A stretch of 20,571 bases of DNA from Azotobacter vinelandii (lineage in GTDB: Bacteria; Pseudomonadota; Gammaproteobacteria; Pseudomonadales; Pseudomonadaceae). The stretch lies in the NCBI RefSeq assembly GCF_001571105.1, contig NZ_BCTD01000080.1, one strand, 5' to 3'. Position 1 is the stretch's first letter. Every line of letters starts with the position of its first letter. Position numbers and translations under genes: made by a program. Shown here one piece after another: positions 14,013 through 20,571 of the stretch. Below the pieces are notes generated by a model. The model did no database searches. It saw only the letters and a program-made list of their open reading frames with translations, and was not told where the DNA came from.

Positions 14013-14044
14013 GGGGTGAAAAACGGCCGCCGGCCTTTTCCACC
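14013..14044. repeat. REP-like palindrome upstream of liuE
   Basis: A 32-bp imperfect palindrome begins GGGGTGAAAAACGGCC and ends GGCCTTTTCCACC. It resembles the left copy of the REP pair between liuA and liuB (18717-18750). It lies within 20-50 bp of the liuE start, in the leader. Confidence 0.55.
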
Positions 14045-14123
14045 GAAATATCGAAAAGGGTGAAAGATCGCTACACGGATTTTCCACCCCACCAGTCATC
14101 CAGCTCCGGTCCGGCAGTGCGCC

Positions 14124-14157
14124 GGTGGGCAATCGCTGCGCGAGTTGCCCACCCTAC
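14124..14157. repeat. 34-bp REP-like palindrome in the liuD-liuE gap
   Basis: On the minus strand it reads GTAGGGTGGGCAACTC, then GCGCAGCG, then ATTGCCCACC. It has the same length and layout as the unit at 18768-18801, with GGGCAA/TTGCCC stem bases replacing GGAAAA/TTTTCC. It lies 26 bp after the liuD stop and could also help end or protect the upstream transcript. Confidence 0.65.
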
Positions 14158-14183
14158 CAAGGCCGGCGAACGCCCGCCCAGCC

Positions 14184-16154
14184 TCAGGCTTCCTCCAGCT
14201 CCACCAGCGTCGCGCCCTCGCCGACCAGTTCACCCTCGCGACAGTACAGGCCCTTGACCACGCCGGCCCGCGGCGCGCGGATGCTGTGCTCCATCTTCAT
14301 CGCCTCCAGCACCACCAGCGGCGCGCCGGCCTCGACCTTCTGGCCGGCCGCCACCAGCACGCGGACGATGCTGCCGTTCATCGGCGCGCTCAGGCCGCCG
14401 TGGTGGGCATGCCCGGCTTCGATCTCGGCGAACGGGTCGACGCGGCCGATGGCGTGCAGTTCGCCGTCCCATTCCAGGTACAGGCTGTCGCCCCGGCGGA
14501 TGGCGCGCAGACGCTGCCGTACCCTGGGAGCGGATTCGTCCACGAAACCACCGTCGCGAATGAATCCGCTCCCACAGGAAAGCCATTCGCCCCGCAGCTC
14601 GATATCGTCGCCGGCGCGCGCCCAGCGCTCGACACCCTGGCAGCTCAGATGCAGGTCGATCTGCGCCGGCAACCCGGCGCGCCAGCCGTCGCCGGCACTC
14701 CAGGGCGACTGCGGGTCGTCTTCGCGCCGGCGCGCCGTCTCGCTGCGCACCCAGGCGCTGGCGGCCAGGCGCCAGAAGGCGTCCGGCAGTTCCCGACGCG
14801 GCGGCAGCAAGGCTTCCCGGTGGCGGGCGATGAAGCCGGTGTCCAGCTCGGCGCCGGCGAAGGCCGGATGGGCGAGCAGGCGGCGCAGGAAGGCCAGGTT
14901 GGTCCTGACGCCGCCGACCGCGGTTTCCGCGAGCATGGCCAGCAGGCGCTGGCGCGCTTCCTCGCGGCTCTCGCCCCAGGCGATCAGCTTGGCCAGCAGG
15001 GGGTCGTAGAACGGCGACACCGCATCGCCCTCGGCCACCCCGCTGTCGACCCGCCGTCCCGGCCCGGCGGCCGGCTCGCGATACAGCCGCAGGGGGCCGC
15101 TGGCCGGCAGGAAGTCGTGCTCCGGGTCTTCCGCGTAGAGGCGCACCTCGATGGCATGGCCGTGCAGCGGCACCTCGTGCTGGCCGATCGGCAGCGGTTC
15201 GCCGCGGGCCACGCGGATCTGCCAGGCGACCAGGTCGAGGCCGGTGATCGCCTCGGTGACCGGGTGCTCGACCTGCAGGCGGGTGTTCATCTCCATGAAG
15301 AAGAACTCGCCGCGCGCATCCAGCAAAAACTCCACGGTGCCGGCGCCGACGTAGCCGATGGCCTGCGCCGCCCTCACCGCCGCCTCGCCCATGGCCCGGC
15401 GCAGCGCCGGCGACAGGCCGGGCGCCGGCGCTTCCTCGACCACCTTCTGGTGGCGGCGCTGGATCGAGCAGTCGCGCTCGTTGAGGTACAGGCAGTTGCC
15501 GTGGCGGTCGGCGAACACCTGGATCTCCACGTGGCGCGGCTTCTCCAGGTATTTCTCGACCAGCATGCGCGCGTCGCCGAAGGCGGCCTGGGCTTCGCGC
15601 CGGGCGGAGTCCAGGGCCTCGGCCAGTCCGGCCTCGCGCTCGACCACCTTCATGCCCTTGCCGCCGCCGCCGGCGACGGCCTTGAGCAGCACCGGGTAGC
15701 CGATGGCTTCGGCGGCGGCGCGGAAGGTCTCGAAATCCTGCGCCGCGCCGTGGTAGCCGGGCACCAGCGGCACGCCGGCCGCCTCCATCAGCGCCTTGGC
15801 GGCGGACTTGCTGCCCATCGCCTCGATGGCCGTGGCCGGCGGGCCGAGGAAGATCAGCCCGGCGGCCTCGCAGGCACGGGCGAAACCGGCGTTCTCGGAG
15901 AGAAAGCCATAGCCGGGGTGGATGGCCTGCGCGCCGCTGGCCCGGGCGGCGGCGATCAGCCTGTCCGCCAGCAGGTAGCTTTCCGCCGGCTTGGCGCCGC
16001 CGAGGTCGACGGCGACGTCCGCCTCGCGCACATGCCGGGCGTGGCGGTCGATGGCGCTGTGCACGGCCACGCTGCGGATGCCCAGGGCCCTGGCGGTGCG
16101 CATCACCCGGCAGGCGATCTCGCCGCGATTGGCGATCAGCAGGGTATCGATCAT
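14184..16154 (-). CDS. liuD: 3-methylcrotonyl-CoA carboxylase, biotin-containing alpha subunit LiuD
   Basis: This 656-residue subunit carboxylates its own biotin with ATP and bicarbonate, then passes CO2 to LiuB to make 3-methylglutaconyl-CoA. The biotin carboxylase domain (1-445) shows LIANRGEIACRV (6-17), the Gly-rich loop AGGGGKGMKV (161-170) and MEMNTRLQVEHPVTE (287-301). The C-terminal biotin carrier domain (about 585-656) has EAMKMEH with biotinyl Lys620. Two ATGs are possible: 16160 overlaps the liuC stop but lies 2 nt from AGGAG, whereas 16154 has the usual 8-nt spacing and is chosen. Residues 527-544 are encoded by an inverted REP pair inserted in frame between the two domains. Geranyl-CoA carboxylase is a less likely alternative given liuA and liuE beside it. 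Confidence 0.95.
   Translation of the reverse strand: MIDTLLIANRGEIACRVMRTARALGIRSVAVHSAIDRHARHVREADVAVDLGGAKPAESYLLADRLIAAARASGAQAIHPGYGFLSENAGFARACEAAGLIFLGPPATAIEAMGSKSAAKALMEAAGVPLVPGYHGAAQDFETFRAAAEAIGYPVLLKAVAGGGGKGMKVVEREAGLAEALDSARREAQAAFGDARMLVEKYLEKPRHVEIQVFADRHGNCLYLNERDCSIQRRHQKVVEEAPAPGLSPALRRAMGEAAVRAAQAIGYVGAGTVEFLLDARGEFFFMEMNTRLQVEHPVTEAITGLDLVAWQIRVARGEPLPIGQHEVPLHGHAIEVRLYAEDPEHDFLPASGPLRLYREPAAGPGRRVDSGVAEGDAVSPFYDPLLAKLIAWGESREEARQRLLAMLAETAVGGVRTNLAFLRRLLAHPAFAGAELDTGFIARHREALLPPRRELPDAFWRLAASAWVRSETARRREDDPQSPWSAGDGWRAGLPAQIDLHLSCQGVERWARAGDDIELRGEWLSCGSGFIRDGGFVDESAPRVRQRLRAIRRGDSLYLEWDGELHAIGRVDPFAEIEAGHAHHGGLSAPMNGSIVRVLVAAGQKVEAGAPLVVLEAMKMEHSIRAPRAGVVKGLYCREGELVGEGATLVELEEA
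14525..14574. repeat. Inverted REP pair (REPIN-like) inside liuD
   Basis: Perfect 13-bp arms TGGGAGCGGATTC (14525-14537) and its complement (14562-14574) face each other across 24 bp. The right copy read on the minus strand continues ATTCGCGAC, giving the familiar pseudomonad REP consensus; the same family occurs at 16988-17077. It is translated as part of LiuD without a frameshift. Confidence 0.8.
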
Positions 16155-16156
16155 GG

Positions 16157-16951
16157 TCATTGCTCCTGCCAGGCGGGTTGGCGTTTCTCCAGGAAGGCGC
16201 GCAGGCCCTCCTGGCCTTCCGGGCCGACCCGCAGGCGGGCGATGGCGCTCTCGGTGTAGCGGCGCAGGGCCGGGTTGAGCGCGCCGCTGCCGACCTCGCG
16301 CAGCAGGTCCTTGGTCGCCCTCATCGCCTGCGGGCCGTTGTGCAGCAGGGTGGCGATCCACTGCTCCAGCGCCGCTTCCAGTCCGGCGGCCGGGTAGCAT
16401 TCGGCGAGCAGGCCCAGCTCGCGCGCGCGCGCGCCGTCGAAGCGCTCGCCGCTCAGCGCGTAGCGGCGCGCGGCGCGTTCGCCGATGGCCTGCACGACGA
16501 AGGGGCCTATCACCGCCGGGGCGAGGCCGATGCGCACCTCGGACAGGCAGAACTGCGCATTACTGGCGCCGATCGCCAGGTCGCAGCAGGCGATCAGCCC
16601 CAGCGCCCCGCCGAAGGCCGCGCCCTGCACCACGGCCAGGCTCGGCAGCTTGAGGTGGTAGAGGTTGTACATCAGTTCGGCCAGGGTCTGGGCGTCGGCC
16701 AGGTTGGCGTCGTAGTCGAGGCCGGCGGCCTCGCGCATCCAGACCAGGTCGGCGCCGGCGGAAAAGTGCCGGCCGCGCCCGCGCAGGAGCAGAAAGCGCA
16801 GTTCGCGGCGATCCTTCACCATATCGAGGGCGAGGATCAGTTCGCGGATCATTTCGGCATCGAAGGCGTTGTTCCTGTCCGCGCGGTCGAGCCAGAGGGT
16901 GGCGAAGCCGCGCGGGTCGAAGTCGAGTTGTACGGTGGTGAAGTCGGTCAT
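16157..16951 (-). CDS. liuC: Methylglutaconyl-CoA hydratase LiuC (enoyl-CoA hydratase family)
   Basis: This 264-residue crotonase-fold enzyme hydrates 3-methylglutaconyl-CoA to HMG-CoA. The oxyanion-hole segments are present as HFSAGADL (62-69) and GAAFGGALGL (110-119), and the acidic active-site region as SEVRIGLAP (137-145). The WLDRADRNNAFDAEMIREL start resembles LiuC proteins. Two starts are possible: the GTG at 16963 and the ATG at 16951; I choose the ATG because the protein then begins MTDFTTVQLD, like known family members, although neither has a strong ribosome binding site. It lies 122 bp after liuB, across a REP pair, and is almost fused to liuD (stop and start 2 bp apart). Generic enoyl-CoA hydratase activity is possible but the operon fixes the likely role. 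Confidence 0.92.
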   Translation of the reverse strand: MTDFTTVQLDFDPRGFATLWLDRADRNNAFDAEMIRELILALDMVKDRRELRFLLLRGRGRHFSAGADLVWMREAAGLDYDANLADAQTLAELMYNLYHLKLPSLAVVQGAAFGGALGLIACCDLAIGASNAQFCLSEVRIGLAPAVIGPFVVQAIGERAARRYALSGERFDGARARELGLLAECYPAAGLEAALEQWIATLLHNGPQAMRATKDLLREVGSGALNPALRRYTESAIARLRVGPEGQEGLRAFLEKRQPAWQEQ

Positions 16952-16987
16952 GGCTGTTTGCACTCACATGAGGCTGGCATCTTCGTC

Positions 16988-17077
16988 GTAGGAGCGGATT
17001 CGTCCGCGACCGACCAGCCCTGCCGGTCGTTGGATCGCCGCAGCGGATGCGCGGGTCGCGAACGGATTCGCGCCTAC
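16988..17077. repeat. Inverted REP pair in the liuB-liuC gap, overlapping the liuB stop
   Basis: The left unit (16988-17010) reads GTAGGAGCGGATTCG then TCCGCGAC. The right unit (17055-17077), read on the minus strand, is GTAGGCGCGAATCCG then TTCGCGAC. They differ at five positions and face each other across 44 bp. The right unit includes the TAG stop codon of liuB (17074-17076). Confidence 0.75.
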
Positions 17078-18681
17078 ATGCGGAACACGCCGAAACGGGT
17101 CGGCTCGATCGGCGCGTTGAGCGCGGCGGACAGCGCCAGGGCCAGCACCTCGCGGGTCTGCGCCGGGTCGATCACGCCGTCGTCCCACAACCGGGCGCTG
17201 GAATAGAAGGCGTGCGCCTGGCGCTCGTAGCGCTCGACGATGGGCCGGCGGATCGCCTCGTCCTCCTCGGCGGAGAAGGGCTGGCCGGCGCGCTCGGCCT
17301 GTTCGCGCTTGACCTGCGCCAGCACGCCGGCGGCCTGCTGGGCGCCCATCACGCCGATCCGCGCGTTCGGCCACATCCACAGAAAGCGCGGATCGTAGGC
17401 GCGCCCGCACATGCCGTAGTTGCCGGCGCCGAAGCTGCCGCCGACGATCACGGTGAACTTCGGCACGCCGGCGCAGGCCACCGCGGTGACCAGCTTGGCG
17501 CCGTGCTTGGCGATGCCGCCGGCCTCGTACTTCTGGCCGACCATGAAGCCGGTGATGTTCTGCAAAAACAGCAGCGGGATGCCGCGCTGGCAGGCCAGCT
17601 CGATGAAGTGCGCGCCCTTCTGCGCCGCCTCCGAGAACAGGATGCCGTTGTTGCCGAGGATGGCCAGCGGGTAGCCGTGCAGGTGGGCGAAGCCGCAGAC
17701 CAGGGTCGGGCCGAACAGCGCCTTGAACTCGTCGAACTCGCTGTCGTCGACCAGCCGGGCGATCGCCTCGCGCACCTCGAACGGCTGCCTGGGATCGCTC
17801 GGGATCGCCCCGTACAGTTCCTCGGCCGGGTAGCGCGGTGCCCGTGGGGCGCGGCCTTCCAGCCGGCCGAGCTTGCGCCAGTTGAGGTTGGCCACGCAGC
17901 GCCGGGCGATCGCCAGGGCGTGCTCGTCGCTCTCGGCGTAGTGGTCGGCCACCCCCGAGGTCCTGCAGTGCACGTCGGCGCCGCCCAGTTCCTCGGCGCT
18001 GACCACCTCGCCGGTGGCGGCCTTCACCAGCGGCGGGCCGGCGAGGAAGATGGTCGCCTGCTCGCGCACCATGATGGTCTCGTCGGACATCGCCGGCACG
18101 TAGGCGCCGCCGGCGGTGCAGGAGCCCATCACCACGGCGATCTGCGGGATGCCCTGGGCGCTCATGTTCGCCTGGTTGAAGAAGATCCGCCCGAAGTGCT
18201 CGCGGTCGGGGAACACCTCGTCCTGGCGCGGCAGGTTGGCGCCGCCGGAGTCCACCAGGTAGATGCACGGCAGGCGATTCTCGCGGGCGATGGCCTGGGC
18301 GCGCAGGTGCTTCTTCACCGTCAGCGGGTAGTAAGTGCCGCCCTTCACCGTGGCGTCGTTGGCGATGACCATGCACTCGACACCCTCGACGCGACCGATG
18401 CCGGCGATCAGCCCGGCGGCCGGCACCTCCTCGTCGTAGACCTCGAAGGCGGCCAGTTGGCCGATTTCGAGAAACGGCGAGCCGGGGTCGAGCAGATGGT
18501 CGATGCGCTGGCGCGGCAGCAGCTTGCCGCGCGCGGCGTGGCGCTGCTGGGCCTGGGCGCCGCCGCCCTCGCGGATGCGCCCGAGCAGGGCGCGCAATTG
18601 CTCGACCCGTTCGCGCATGGCCGCGTCGTTGGCGACGAACTCCGGCGAACGGGTATTGATCTGGGTGTGCAGGATGGCCAT
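17074..18681 (-). CDS. liuB: 3-methylcrotonyl-CoA carboxylase, carboxyltransferase beta subunit LiuB
   Basis: This 535-residue subunit transfers CO2 from the biotin on LiuD to 3-methylcrotonyl-CoA. Both carboxyltransferase halves are intact. The N-terminal half has the DSGGANLPRQDEVFPD acyl-CoA segment (144-159) and the oxyanion motif GSCTAGGAYVPAMSDE (186-201). The C-terminal half has QNITGFMVG (374-382) and GGSFGAGNYGMCGRAYDP (414-431). The start ATG at 18679-18681 has GGGAG about 8 nt upstream; a longer frame runs through the REP pair at 18717-18801 and is not supported. The length equals that recalled for P. aeruginosa LiuB. It is separated from liuA by 131 bp and from liuC by 122 bp, both gaps occupied by REP-like elements. 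Confidence 0.96.
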   Translation of the reverse strand: MAILHTQINTRSPEFVANDAAMRERVEQLRALLGRIREGGGAQAQQRHAARGKLLPRQRIDHLLDPGSPFLEIGQLAAFEVYDEEVPAAGLIAGIGRVEGVECMVIANDATVKGGTYYPLTVKKHLRAQAIARENRLPCIYLVDSGGANLPRQDEVFPDREHFGRIFFNQANMSAQGIPQIAVVMGSCTAGGAYVPAMSDETIMVREQATIFLAGPPLVKAATGEVVSAEELGGADVHCRTSGVADHYAESDEHALAIARRCVANLNWRKLGRLEGRAPRAPRYPAEELYGAIPSDPRQPFEVREAIARLVDDSEFDEFKALFGPTLVCGFAHLHGYPLAILGNNGILFSEAAQKGAHFIELACQRGIPLLFLQNITGFMVGQKYEAGGIAKHGAKLVTAVACAGVPKFTVIVGGSFGAGNYGMCGRAYDPRFLWMWPNARIGVMGAQQAAGVLAQVKREQAERAGQPFSAEEDEAIRRPIVERYERQAHAFYSSARLWDDGVIDPAQTREVLALALSAALNAPIEPTRFGVFRM

Positions 18682-18716
18682 GGGGCTAGCTCCCTGATGC
18701 CGTTGGCGCTGGTCTC

Positions 18717-18801
18717 GGTGGAAAAGGCCTGCGGCCGTTTTCCACCCTACCGGAGCGACCGTGAGGCGTAGGGTGGAAAACCCGCGCAGCGGTTTTCCAC
18801 C
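18717..18801. repeat. Inverted pair of 34-bp REP-like palindromes in the liuA-liuB gap
   Basis: The left unit spans 18717-18750 and the right unit 18768-18801, separated by 17 bp. Read outward-in, both begin GTAGGGTGGAAAAC and end TTTTCCACC, so each unit is itself a hairpin and the two face each other. They belong to the same family as 14124-14157. Confidence 0.75.
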
Positions 18802-18812
18802 GGATGGATCGA

Positions 18813-19994
18813 TCAGCGCGTCTCGTCGAACAGCTCGCGGCCGATCAGCATGCGGCGGATCTCGCTGGTGCCGGCGCCGATCTCGTAGAGCTTGGCGTCG
18901 CGCCACAGCCGGCCGGTCGGGTAGTCGTTGATGTAGCCGTTGCCGCCGAGGATCTGGATCGCCTCGCCGGCCAGCCAGGTGGCCTTCTCGGCGCAGTAGA
19001 GGATCACCCCGGCGCAGTCCTTGCGCACCTGGCGCACGTGCCCGGCGCCCAGCGCGTCGAGCTGCCGGCCGACCGCGTAGAGGTAGGCGCGACAGGCCTG
19101 CAGCGTGGTGTACATGTCGGCGACCTTGGCCTGGATCAACTGGAACTCGCCGATGGCCTGGCCGAACTGCCTGCGCTCATGGATATAAGGCACCACCACG
19201 TCCATCGCCGCCTGCATCAACCCCAGCGGCCCGCCGGCGAGCACGGCGCGCTCGTAGTCCAGGCCGCTCATCAGCACCCGGACGCCCTCGCCCTCCCGGC
19301 CGAGCAGGTTCTCCGCAGGGATCTCCACGTCGCGGAACACCAGTTCGCCGGTGTGCGAGCCGCGCATGCCGAGCTTGTCGAGCTTCTGCGCCACCGAGAA
19401 GCCGGGGGTGTCCTTCTCCAGGACGAAGGCGCTGATGCCGCGCGCGCCGGCGGCCGGGTCGGTCTTGGCGTAGACCACCAGCACGTCGCAGTCCGGGCCG
19501 TTGGTGATCCACATCTTGGTGCCGTTGAGCACGTAGCGGTCGCCCTTCCTGTCGGCGCGCAACTGCATGGACACCACGTCGGAGCCGGCGTTGGGCTCGC
19601 TCATCGCCAGGGCGCCGACGTGTTCGCCGGAGATCAGTTTGGGCAGGAAGCGCTCCTTCTGCGCCGGCGTGCCGTTGCGGTGGATCTGGTTGACGCAGAG
19701 GTTGGAATGCGCGCCGTAGGACAGGCCGATCCCGCCCGAGGCGCGGGAGATTTCCTCCATGGCGATCATGTGCGCCAGGTAGCCCATGCCGGCGCCGCCG
19801 TATTCCTCGGCGACGGTCAGGCCGAGCAGTCCCATCTCGCCGAACTTGCGCCACAGGTCCATGGGGAAGCGGTCGCTGCGGTCGGCCTCGGCGGCGCGCG
19901 GGGCGATCTCCCTGGCGGCGAAGCCGGCCACCGAATCGCGCAGCATGTCGATCTCCTCGCCGAGAAAGAAATTCAGTCCGGGCAGGTTGCTCAT
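18813..19994 (-). CDS. liuA: Isovaleryl-CoA dehydrogenase LiuA
   Basis: This 393-residue FAD enzyme oxidises isovaleryl-CoA to 3-methylcrotonyl-CoA and passes electrons to ETF. It has the full acyl-CoA dehydrogenase layout: N-terminal helical domain (to about 125), middle beta domain with ALAMSEPNAGSDV and MWITNGPD (about 128-167), and C-terminal helical domain with QILGGNGYINDYPTGRLWRD. The catalytic Glu248 lies in GLDYERAVLAGGPLG, the position and context specific to isovaleryl-CoA dehydrogenases. The ATG at 19992-19994 has GGAG 7 nt upstream and is preferred over the TTG two codons earlier. It starts 21 bp after the liuR stop, so liuR and liuA share one transcript. Confidence 0.95.
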   Translation of the reverse strand: MSNLPGLNFFLGEEIDMLRDSVAGFAAREIAPRAAEADRSDRFPMDLWRKFGEMGLLGLTVAEEYGGAGMGYLAHMIAMEEISRASGGIGLSYGAHSNLCVNQIHRNGTPAQKERFLPKLISGEHVGALAMSEPNAGSDVVSMQLRADRKGDRYVLNGTKMWITNGPDCDVLVVYAKTDPAAGARGISAFVLEKDTPGFSVAQKLDKLGMRGSHTGELVFRDVEIPAENLLGREGEGVRVLMSGLDYERAVLAGGPLGLMQAAMDVVVPYIHERRQFGQAIGEFQLIQAKVADMYTTLQACRAYLYAVGRQLDALGAGHVRQVRKDCAGVILYCAEKATWLAGEAIQILGGNGYINDYPTGRLWRDAKLYEIGAGTSEIRRMLIGRELFDETR

Positions 19995-20015
19995 GTCCAA
20001 TCTCCACTCTTGTGT

Positions 20016-20417
20016 TTATTCGACGGGATTCCTGGTTTCGCCGCGCGCGACGGCCATGGCGCTGCGGCAGCGCTCCTCGGCGATGTCCAGCTCCAGTTGC
20101 ATCTGCCGGATGTCCAGCAGTTGCTGCTCCAGTTGGCGGCGCCGCTCGGCGATCTTCGCCAGGAAATGTTCGAGCTGGCGCAGGTTGTTGCCGCTCGGGT
20201 CGTACAGGTCGATCAGCTCCTTGCACTCGGCCAGCGACAGGCCGAGGCGCTTGCCGCGCAGGATCAGCTTGAGGGCGACCTTGTCGCGTCCCGAGTAGAT
20301 GCGCTCCTGGCCGCGCCGCGTCGGGGCGAGCATGCCCTGTTCCTCGTAGAAGCGGATGGCGCGGGTGGTGACGTCCAGTTCGCGGGCCAGATCGGAAATA
20401 CTGTAGGTCTTGGACAT
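20016..20417 (-). CDS. liuR: MerR-family transcriptional regulator LiuR
   Basis: This 133-residue regulator should control the liu genes in response to a branched-chain acyl-CoA. The winged-helix DNA-binding domain is at the N-terminus (YSISDLARELDVTTRAIRFY, 5-24, with YEEQGMLAPTRRG and RIYS following). A long dimerisation helix follows (about 75-115, RQLEHFLAKIAERRRQLEQ). No cysteine cluster of metal-sensing MerR proteins is present, in line with an organic effector. The ATG at 20415-20417 is preceded by AAGAGCC. It is the first gene of the operon and sits under its own palindromic operator, so autoregulation is likely. The LiuR assignment rests on the domain type plus the downstream liuABCDE genes. 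Confidence 0.94.
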   Translation of the reverse strand: MSKTYSISDLARELDVTTRAIRFYEEQGMLAPTRRGQERIYSGRDKVALKLILRGKRLGLSLAECKELIDLYDPSGNNLRQLEHFLAKIAERRRQLEQQLLDIRQMQLELDIAEERCRSAMAVARGETRNPVE

Positions 20418-20439
20418 GTTCGGCTCTTGCTTATTACCT

Positions 20440-20453
20440 TTACGTAAACGTAA
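20440..20453 (-). promoter_or_regulatory. Palindromic LiuR-type operator
   Basis: The arms TTACGT (20440-20445) and ACGTAA (20448-20453) form a dyad with a 2-bp centre. It overlaps the -10 hexamer of the liuR promoter and lies 23 bp upstream of the liuR start. As I recall it, the LiuR box inferred by comparative genomics in proteobacteria is of this TTACGT-like dyad type. Confidence 0.6.
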
Positions 20454-20475
20454 ACAAGCGAGTCTGTCCTGTCAA
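20447..20475 (-). promoter_or_regulatory. Promoter of the liuRABCDE operon
   Basis: On the minus strand a perfect -35 box TTGACA (20470-20475) is followed after 17 bp by TACGTT (20447-20452), a poor -10 match. The operator dyad covers the -10. Normal 17-bp spacing, rather than the 19-20 bp of MerR-activated promoters, favours repression by LiuR. Confidence 0.55.
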
Positions 20476-20528
20476 ACGATCCGGCGACCAAGCCGTACGC
20501 ATTCGCGCTGGGAAATCCGGCCGGCAGG

Positions 20529-20554
20529 CTGGCGCCGCGTCCCTGCGGCGCCAG
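20529..20554. terminator. Hairpin near the right edge
   Basis: Perfect 10-bp arms CTGGCGCCGC and GCGGCGCCAG (20529-20538 and 20545-20554) enclose a 6-nt loop. No T-run follows. It may end a minus-strand gene arriving from beyond the window, since a TGA is possible at 20566-20568, but that gene is not visible. Confidence 0.45.
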
Positions 20555-20571
20555 TCAGGCGAGCGTCAGAA

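Noticed and set aside
14525..14574. The inverted pair in liuD as a frameshift or pseudogene lesion
   Set aside because: The frame stays open through the element and both flanking domains, including the biotin site, are intact, so the gene reads as functional.
14145..16259. 704-codon plus-strand frame opposite liuD, and similar frames opposite liuB and liuA
   Set aside because: They mirror strongly conserved metabolic genes and give His/Gln/Gly/Arg-rich products without domains or ribosome binding sites.
14013..18801. Palindrome clusters in the liu operon as a CRISPR array
   Set aside because: The units are widely and irregularly spaced, lie mostly in intergenic gaps and belong to at least two REP families, with no regular spacers or cas genes.

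Overview
The window looks like chromosomal DNA of an Azotobacter species (family Pseudomonadaceae). The GC content is high. There are two secreted AlgE-type mannuronan C-5-epimerases with RTX/R-module tails, a gene family characteristic of Azotobacter. The rest is pseudomonad in style: DUF2790 and DUF6515 proteins, a TctDE/TctCBA citrate-type system, a liuRABCDE operon and many small REP-like palindromes. The species cannot be fixed from sequence alone, and no RNA gene, CRISPR array, insertion sequence or phage gene was seen.

Bases 1-5124 are an alginate/envelope region of small genes with long spacers. It holds the last codons of one AlgE epimerase (+), a periplasmic DUF2790 protein (-), a DUF6515 exported protein (+), a complete A-R epimerase (-), an outer-membrane-type beta-barrel protein (-) and a second DUF2790 protein (-). 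Hairpins that could act as terminators lie at 190-235, 1496-1522, 3408-3444 and 4404-4434. A strongly AT-rich patch (about 25% GC at 5041-5100) separates this region from the next.

Bases 5125-13020 are a tripartite tricarboxylate transporter locus. The sensor kinase tctE and regulator tctD (-) overlap by 8 bp and are divergent from tctC-tctB-tctA (+). The divergent spacer carries three exact-period 11-bp direct repeats next to a -10-like hexamer, which fits an OmpR-family operator, and two A-rich motifs of the Hfq/Crc catabolite-repression type. Downstream lie a second, duplicated tctC and an AbrB-type membrane protein gene with their own ribosome binding sites.

Bases 13094-20417 are the leucine/isovalerate catabolism operon liuR-liuA-liuB-liuC-liuD-liuE (-). 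It converts isovaleryl-CoA through 3-methylcrotonyl-CoA, 3-methylglutaconyl-CoA and HMG-CoA to acetoacetate and acetyl-CoA. It starts from a promoter with a consensus -35 box and a palindromic LiuR-type operator over the -10. Every long gap in this operon contains REP-like palindromes, and one inverted REP pair lies in frame inside liuD.

I saw no clearly new multi-gene system. The best leads are the epimerase with changed substrate-cleft residues, the REP pair translated inside liuD, the compensatory REP families, the TctC-AbrB pairing without its own TctAB, and the layered control elements in the tct divergent spacer.
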